Assembly (NCBI GenBank): GCA_002270565.1
Contig: NQMI01000088.1
Location: 12,782 to 76,781 of the forward strand
DNA from: Stenocarpella maydis
Lineage: Eukaryota > Ascomycota > Sordariomycetes > Diaporthales > Diaporthaceae
DNA: 64,000 bases
Reading direction: 5' to 3'
The position numbers and the translations under genes are program-made. The notes under the pieces are model-generated. The model was not told the DNA's origin, searched no databases, and saw nothing but the letters and a program-made list of their open reading frames with translations. Each line of letters opens with the position of its first letter. Position 1 is the stretch's first letter. Below are positions 58,857 to 64,000 of this stretch, in pieces.

Positions 58857-60447
58857 ACACCCACCAATAGGAGTGTAGCATTCACAAGTACCTTTTGGGC
58901 TTTGTCTAGAAATAGCTTCCAACGGGTCGTCTCCGGGTTGAGCCACTGCGAAATAGCTCGCTTTGACCAGTTCAGCGACAAGGCTGCACCCTCGCAATCT
59001 GAAGCTGAATACCAGGTGGAAAGCCCCTGCCGGGGCCCTGGGAGCTATTCGTCTAAAGATTATAGCTTAGAAAGGACTATATAGGCGTGGAGGAGGTTCA
59101 CCCTCGTTACTCGCTCCGCTCGCTCCTCTAGCGAACCCCCTCTACGCTACCTAGTAGGGCCCTCCATATGCCCAGAGGGGGGGCATTTGTGTGCCTAGAA
59201 GAAGGGCCCTCCGTATATCCAGAGGGAGGGCCCCCGCATGCCCAGATGAAGGGCCTTCTAGGCTGGGGTTCTCCACAAACCAATCAGTACACAGACTTAG
59301 TTATCAATTAGAGGTCGAGACTTTCTGTGAACCGTCTGGGTAGTGTGGTGTGGTAAGATTCCGTTCATAAACTATTATGGACGAATACCATAGCAAGCTC
59401 GATCAAAGAAAGCAACAAGAGCAACAACAACAAAACAAAAAAGAAAGAGAAGGAAAATCAGCGTCTCGCACGAATCCCTCAAACGTACTTGGCGCCTCCT
59501 CATAGCGAGCCTAGGCGGCATTCCTGATGGGCTGCTGGGAGGCGGAGGAATCACATGTTCGCAGCCTGATGCTATGATACACCTGGGGCTGAAATCAACA
59601 AAGACCAAGGTGGGTTCCACTGTTTTGCCGGCTAGGTCATTGGAACCTGCGCATGACACGAGGTTTGTTGGCCCTCTACATTTCTGCATCAAGCTTATGA
59701 CCGGATAGGGTTCTTTTCTACGCGTGCCGCCCACCTCTTGGCTATAGTATCCACGCTCTCAATTTCGACCAAGTATGGGCTGGAGTGGCGCTGCCGGTGC
59801 TTCCGAAGAAGGCTTTGAGTTGCAGAATCATGTCTCTTGGGTCTTGACGGAATCGCGAGTATCATCTTGCCTCCCATGGGGGGATGAAAAAAGTTCGATG
59901 GGGCTAGCTTCGCGTCTTTGAGCATGCTTGTAAATTGGGGCTTTCCGTGCGATTGGCCCCCTGAAAGTGGGACGACGCTTCTCACTCGGGACTGACGGTC
60001 CAGTCGGGCATGGCCAACACCAGCGATTGGCTTTCAAGCAAGCCTGGGGATTTCGTATTGCAGTCAGCTGCATTCGATGGAGGTGATGCAGATAACAAAT
60101 AATTGCCCTGTCACCCGCAAGTTCGAGATTTCGTCGAAAACAAACAAAAATGATGTGCACTTATTGTGGATCTGCCTTTCCTTGACGCCTTGTGGAATGC
60201 ATGCGTATGGTATGATCGCTCTGGTGGTCTGAGTCCTACGAGGAACGCCTCGTCAAACAAACTTCAATGGCCCTAGGCCCCAAACCCTGTGATGTGTGAA
60301 TTCGCCCTGAACTCCAATGGTTGACCCAAACGTAACTGCGTGAAAACTCTAGTGTGCCCGTGCTCCTATAAGATGAAACTAGCCAGGGTAATGTTCGTAA
60401 CAGACGTGCTGGTGCCGTAAACCCAGTCATGTTACGCTGCCGGCAGG
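58857..60447. other. Intergenic region, 1.6 kb
   Basis: Between converging SDR and hymA. Besides the repeat tract at 59,090-59,275, minus-strand frames of 96-119 codons at 59,375-60,160 have no recognisable features and overlap each other in different frames; none is called. Confidence 0.45.
59090..59275. repeat. GGGCCCTCC/ATGCCCAGAGGG repeat tract related to the MITE interior
   Basis: About four diverged units of roughly 30 bases carry AGGGCCCTCC, a TATG/TATATCC spacer and CAGAGGGA or CTAGAAGAAGG. The motif resembles CTAGAGGAAGGCCCT in the MITE 2 kb upstream. I found no clear terminal repeats or target duplication for this copy, so it may be a degraded element of the same family. Confidence 0.55.
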
Positions 60448-61817
60448 CTACCGTTGAGGAGGTACAGGCGCTGCGGGCATGTTTCGTATCTGCTTGATGA
60501 GAAACTCCTTCTCATCTATGAACTGCTCGTCATCGGTCCGGTCCTCAAGGAACCGCGACAGAAACTGGAGGAGCTTTTCACGGTTCATCAACAGTATTTT
60601 CTGCACTGGGATGGACTTGTGAGGGTTGGCGACGAAGACCTTGAACACGTGGAAGCCTTCGTACTGAACCATCTTGCGGTCGTCACGCAAAAGGTTCATG
60701 CAGATCTTGAGGTGCTCGCCACTGTCGACATAGGCCGTCATGATGTTGTAATTAGACCGGTCCAGAAGGAGCTCGCCCAGCAGTTTGATAGACTGCCGTT
60801 TTGTAACATAGCTCGAGGACTGGACGAGAATGTGGTTGTACTTGTCGAAGAACATGTCGAAGTTGATGGCCAGATACCTCGGGATAATATCCTTGTGCTT
60901 GGTCAGTATCTCCTGTTCCTGCTGTTAGCAACCAGAGCCCAGGCGGTGGAGGGGACCGCTCCAGCTGAGTAGACTTGCCCTGAAGGTGGTGAAGGCATCC
61001 GCGGCGACCTCAAAGGAGCTCTTGTCGATCCAATCAAAGAAGCGCCAGAAGACGCCATTCCCTGACTGGGCCCTGTCCTGATCGATGCCCATGATGCCCC
61101 TGGCACTCGAACCTTGTTCTTCGCCGTCGTCGTAGAGAATTATGGCCGCAGCGGCCTCGCTCTTTAGAACCTCCCGGAGGACGGAGCCGGCGGGAGTGGC
61201 GCTCTCCTTGTGGTCATAACACTTGCAGAGCTCTATGAGGACCTGGGGTCTGTTGTTGACTACCCAGCTCAAGGCGACAGGGTCGGACTTTGGCGAGGTG
61301 GTGGCAGGTCTGAAGCGGAAGACGGAGCTGAAGATGACCTGGGTGTCTTTGCGGGCCTCGAAGGGCAGCCTCCACAGGTTGACTGCGAGCTGGTAGAGCA
61401 GATCCTCCTCGATCATGCCGTGGACCAATTGGTATACTTGCTCGGGGGTAGCCTCCGTCTCTGGATGCTGCCTAGTCAACAGCTGTGCCGGCCGATGGGT
61501 TGGAGGGGAGGTGGTGCGACGGGACGGGACGGGGGCAGGGCATACCCTGTGTACCCTGCAGTATCAGCTTCATCTGGCTGAGCGTCTTTGCGATCTCTTC
61601 TGCCTGCTCACGACGCACTGTGTCAGCCTTGCAGTCAGGTGCAGGGTGGTGGTGGTGGTGGTGCATCGCATCGCAGGCCATGACCGGCGGCACACGTTAC
61701 CTTTGCCTGGGCGGATGGTCCATCCAGCTTCTCTAGTTTGGCAACAGCCTCCCGTGTCTGTTTGGGCAGGTCCACTGTGGAGGGACGCGCCCTGTTTCTC
61801 CCAAATAAGAAAGACAT
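60448..61817 (-). CDS. hymA: Mo25/HymA family scaffold protein, 375 aa
   Basis: Four exons join in phase: 61817..61701, 61603..61546, 61460..60979 and 60918..60448. The protein starts MSFLFGRNRARPSTVDLPKQ and carries the Mo25 helical repeats: LVHGMIEEDLLYQLAVNLWR, FEVAADAFTTFREQ, NYNIMTAYVDSGEHLKICMN and MVQYEGFHVFKVFVANPHKS, with EFLIKQIRNM near the end. Mo25/HymA is a scaffold that activates germinal-centre (STE20-like) kinases of the MOR/RAM pathway controlling polarity and septation; hymA mutants in Aspergillus are developmental. The third intron uses a GC donor (AGG then GCAAGT) and a tandem CAGCAG acceptor, so the protein may come in forms with one or two Gln at that point. Divergent from the Ile-tRNA synthetase gene. 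Confidence 0.94.
60919..60978 (-). other. GC-AG intron with tandem CAGCAG acceptor in hymA
   Basis: The 60-nt intron begins GCAAGT after AGG, the best GC-donor consensus, and contains GCTAAC just before the CAGCAG acceptor. Only this donor keeps FTTFR joined in frame to EILTKHKDIIPR. The first CAG would add one Gln. Confidence 0.8.
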
Positions 61818-62938
61818 GGCGTGACGGGTTGTGGTTGTCAGGAGTACTGCGGAGGATGCGCCCAGGGCGGAGCGGTGTCAGAGGGCAGCCCGAGGAGGGG
61901 GACCCGGCAGCGAGAACCTGAACCAGCCACTCGCAGGCAATGAGTAAGTCAGTCGGCCGGATGGGGGTCGTGATATGGGTGAGACGACGAGTGGTGAGAG
62001 ACCACACACTGCAACCTGGAATGCAGATATGGGAGTATGAAATGTGAAGTGCGGAGTACGGGAGTGGTACGGAGAATGGGAATATATCTTTTGTGGTTTT
62101 GGAGCTTGGGTTGGGTTGGGCTGGGTTTGGGGGTTGGTGGCAGCACAGCACACCACTTACATACCGAGGAGACAAGCAGACCTCGCTCGCTCGGAGTTGC
62201 AGCCCGGGCCCCTCTTGTCCTTGTCCTGTCCTGTTGTCCTATGTTTATGTTTTGGTCTGCCGCCGTCAACCACTCGCATCCCTGGCCTTGCCGGGGGTTT
62301 CTGGTCACTCATGCAGTGACATGCACCCCTGGGAAGCGGCTGACCAGCCTGGTGTTTTATGTACTATGTATTTATCTTCGTGGTTAAAATTACCTAGGTA
62401 CTTAGGTAGGTACCTGGATACCTCCCCAGGTACCTGTTGGGTATGTAAATACTGCCTCATTGGGACCGAGCCGTCCGTATACTTCACCTATTTATTTTTC
62501 GATACCGAGCTGTCATCTTGCGGATTTCTGATCAGTTTTCTGAACTCTACACCATCGAGGGGCGGCCCAGAGACACTGACCTTCATAAACCCCGGATTAT
62601 ACTACCCTATTAGGTTTAGGTCTAGCTGTTCCCCCTGTAATTCTTGGCTGCCCAAGCTGCCAGGCTGTGTTGTGCTGCTCTCTAGCTGCTCGGAGTACCC
62701 CGCGATTTCTGGAAATTCTGCCCCTCCAAAACTTCCAACGGCCGATCAATTCAGAGTCATCGTTCTGGCGGCGCACTCCTCCCCTCGGCTGTGACTCAAG
62801 CAGCAACCACCAACGAACCAAGGGGGACAACAAGAACAGGCCCACTTTCTTCTCTCGAGAAGGTCACAGTCATTCCCCTCTTGCTCTCTTTTCTTATTCT
62901 CTCATTAGCGAGACCACAATTGATCGACCGCGCCCACA
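61818..62938. promoter_or_regulatory. Divergent intergenic region hymA/ileRS with CCTAGGTA motif cluster
   Basis: Between divergent genes, 1.1 kb. At 62,391-62,436 there is a cluster of related palindromes: TACCTAGGTA, TTAGGTAGGTACC and CCAGGTACCTG. No gene is supported, although plus-strand frames are open for up to about 230 codons without family features. Confidence 0.5.
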
Positions 62939-64000
62939 ATGGCCTCCATCAATTTCCCCAAGGAGGAGCTGGATATCATCCAGAGATGGCGCGAGATCAA
63001 GGCCTTCGAGACACAGGTGATGCCCCAGGCCACCTCATTCTCAGTCGACTACATCCGAGGAGTGCTGACTGTTTGCCCCCCTCCTAGGTTAAACTCTCTG
63101 AGGGCCGACAGAGATACACCTTTTATGATGGTCCCCCTTTCGCGACTGGTCTTCCGTACGTTTCTCCACACGCACTTGGAGGCGCGAGTTCCCCTCTAAC
63201 GCGACTTGCAGTCACTATGGCCACCTGCTCGCCTCAACCATCAAGGACATCATCCCACGCTACTGGTCAATGAAGGGTTACCATGTCGAGCGCCGCTTCG
63301 GCTGGGACACCCACGGGCTGCCCATCGAGCACGAGATCGACAAGAAGTTCAAAATCTCCGGGAAGCAGGCTGTGATGGAGATGGGGCTCGACAAGTACAA
63401 CGCCGAGTGCAGGGGCATCGTCATGAGATACTCTTCAGAGTGGAGGCAGACCATCGAGCGTCTTGGACGGTGGATCGACTTCGACAATGACTACAAGGTG
63501 GGTAGTAGCACCGGCGCCTGTGAAACAGGCACACACATGTGCGCAGAAGAAAGGTGCTGACCCCCAGCAAACCAGACCATGGACACATCCTTCATGGAGT
63601 CAGAATGGTGGGCTATCAAACAATTGTTCGAGAAGGGCCAGGTCTACCAGGGCTACCGCGTCATGCCCTACAGTACCGTCCTGACTACCTCGCTGAGCAA
63701 CTTCGAGGCAAACCAGAATTACCAGGATGTAACCGACCCAGCTGTCGTGGTCTCCTTCCCCCTCATTGAAGACCCCAAAACGAAACTGCTGGCATGGACG
63801 ACAACGCCGTGGACCTTGCCTACAAACCTGGGCCTCTGTGTCCACCCCGATTTCGAATACGTCAAGATTGCGGATGAGAAGTCAGGGGATAACTACATCC
63901 TCCTCGAGAAGCTCCTGACCACGCTCTACAAGGACCCAAAGAAGGCGAAGTTCAAGATCGTCGAGAAGATAAAGGGCAAAGATATGCTTGGCTGGAAGTA
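62939..64000 (+). CDS. ils1: Cytosolic isoleucyl-tRNA synthetase, N-terminal part (cut by window end)
   Basis: Exons 62939..63016, 63088..63155, 63212..63497 and 63576 to beyond 64000 join in phase; 286 residues are in view of about 1,070 expected. The start [17 protein letters not shown] and the class I signature PHYGHLLAS (HIGH motif, split by the second intron) are clear. [43 protein letters not shown] and [13 protein letters not shown], the start of the editing domain, are all typical of eukaryotic IleRS. The enzyme charges tRNA-Ile in the cytosol; there is no mitochondrial presequence. The frame is open at the right edge. Confidence 0.96.

Noticed and set aside
59375..60160. Minus-strand frames of 96-119 codons
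   Set aside because: They overlap one another in different frames and show no splice-consistent combination or motif.
62037..62794. Plus-strand frame of 233 codons upstream of the isoleucyl-tRNA synthetase gene
   Set aside because: Composition is Cys/Ser/Trp-rich and random-like, it crosses the promoter motif cluster, and no family feature is present.

Overview
The window is a gene-dense piece of a filamentous ascomycete nuclear genome, most likely a Sordariomycete. The evidence is: short (about 50-100 nt) spliceosomal introns with GTRNGT donors and CTRAY-like branch sites; a nuclear-encoded ATP synthase subunit 9 precursor very like the Neurospora one; fungus-specific proteins (DASH subunit Spc34, DUF3176 membrane protein, Sld2); and AT-rich, TpA-rich blocks typical of RIP-mutated repeats. 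I could not assign a genus. Most coding models below were rebuilt by hand by joining exons and checking phase; products are named from family motifs, not from a database search.

Layout. 1-1.27 kb is an AT-rich RIP-like block. 2-16.7 kb holds a mitochondrial-targeted helical protein (-), a SAS2-like MYST acetyltransferase (+), atp9 (+), gpi1 (-), a 91-aa membrane protein (-) and mdm35 (-). 17-27 kb holds rrp6 (+), a D-2-hydroxyacid dehydrogenase (+, with an N-gap in an intron), serine hydroxymethyltransferase (-) and the vacuolar aspartic protease pep4 (-). 28-41 kb holds sld2 (+), a PAF-acetylhydrolase-like protein with a lost nucleophile and a His/Asp/Tyr tail (-), a Topors-like RING protein (-), a DsbA-like oxidoreductase (+), spc34 (-) and an acidic orphan protein (+). 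42-48 kb holds taf12 (+) and rpn3 (+). 50-52 kb holds a DUF3176 membrane protein (-). 52.3-60.4 kb is the most accessory-looking part: AT-rich patches, a nine-exon divergent kinase (+), a 532-bp hAT-like MITE with 8-bp target duplications, and an SDR gene (+) followed by another repeat tract. 60.4-64 kb returns to conserved genes: hymA/Mo25 (-) and the 5' end of cytosolic isoleucyl-tRNA synthetase (+, cut by the window edge).

Most genes are unrelated housekeeping functions: chromatin, RNA decay, replication, kinetochore, proteasome, GPI-anchor synthesis, mitochondrial import and one-carbon metabolism. I see no biosynthetic cluster. The best leads for something new are the pseudo-hydrolase with the metal-binding-like tail (31.3-33.0 kb), the kinase/MITE/SDR island (53-59.3 kb), and a recurrent palindromic CCTAGGTA-type motif in intergenic DNA. 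Two GC-AG introns (SHMT and hymA) and several alternative acceptors are worth checking because automated gene callers often miss them.
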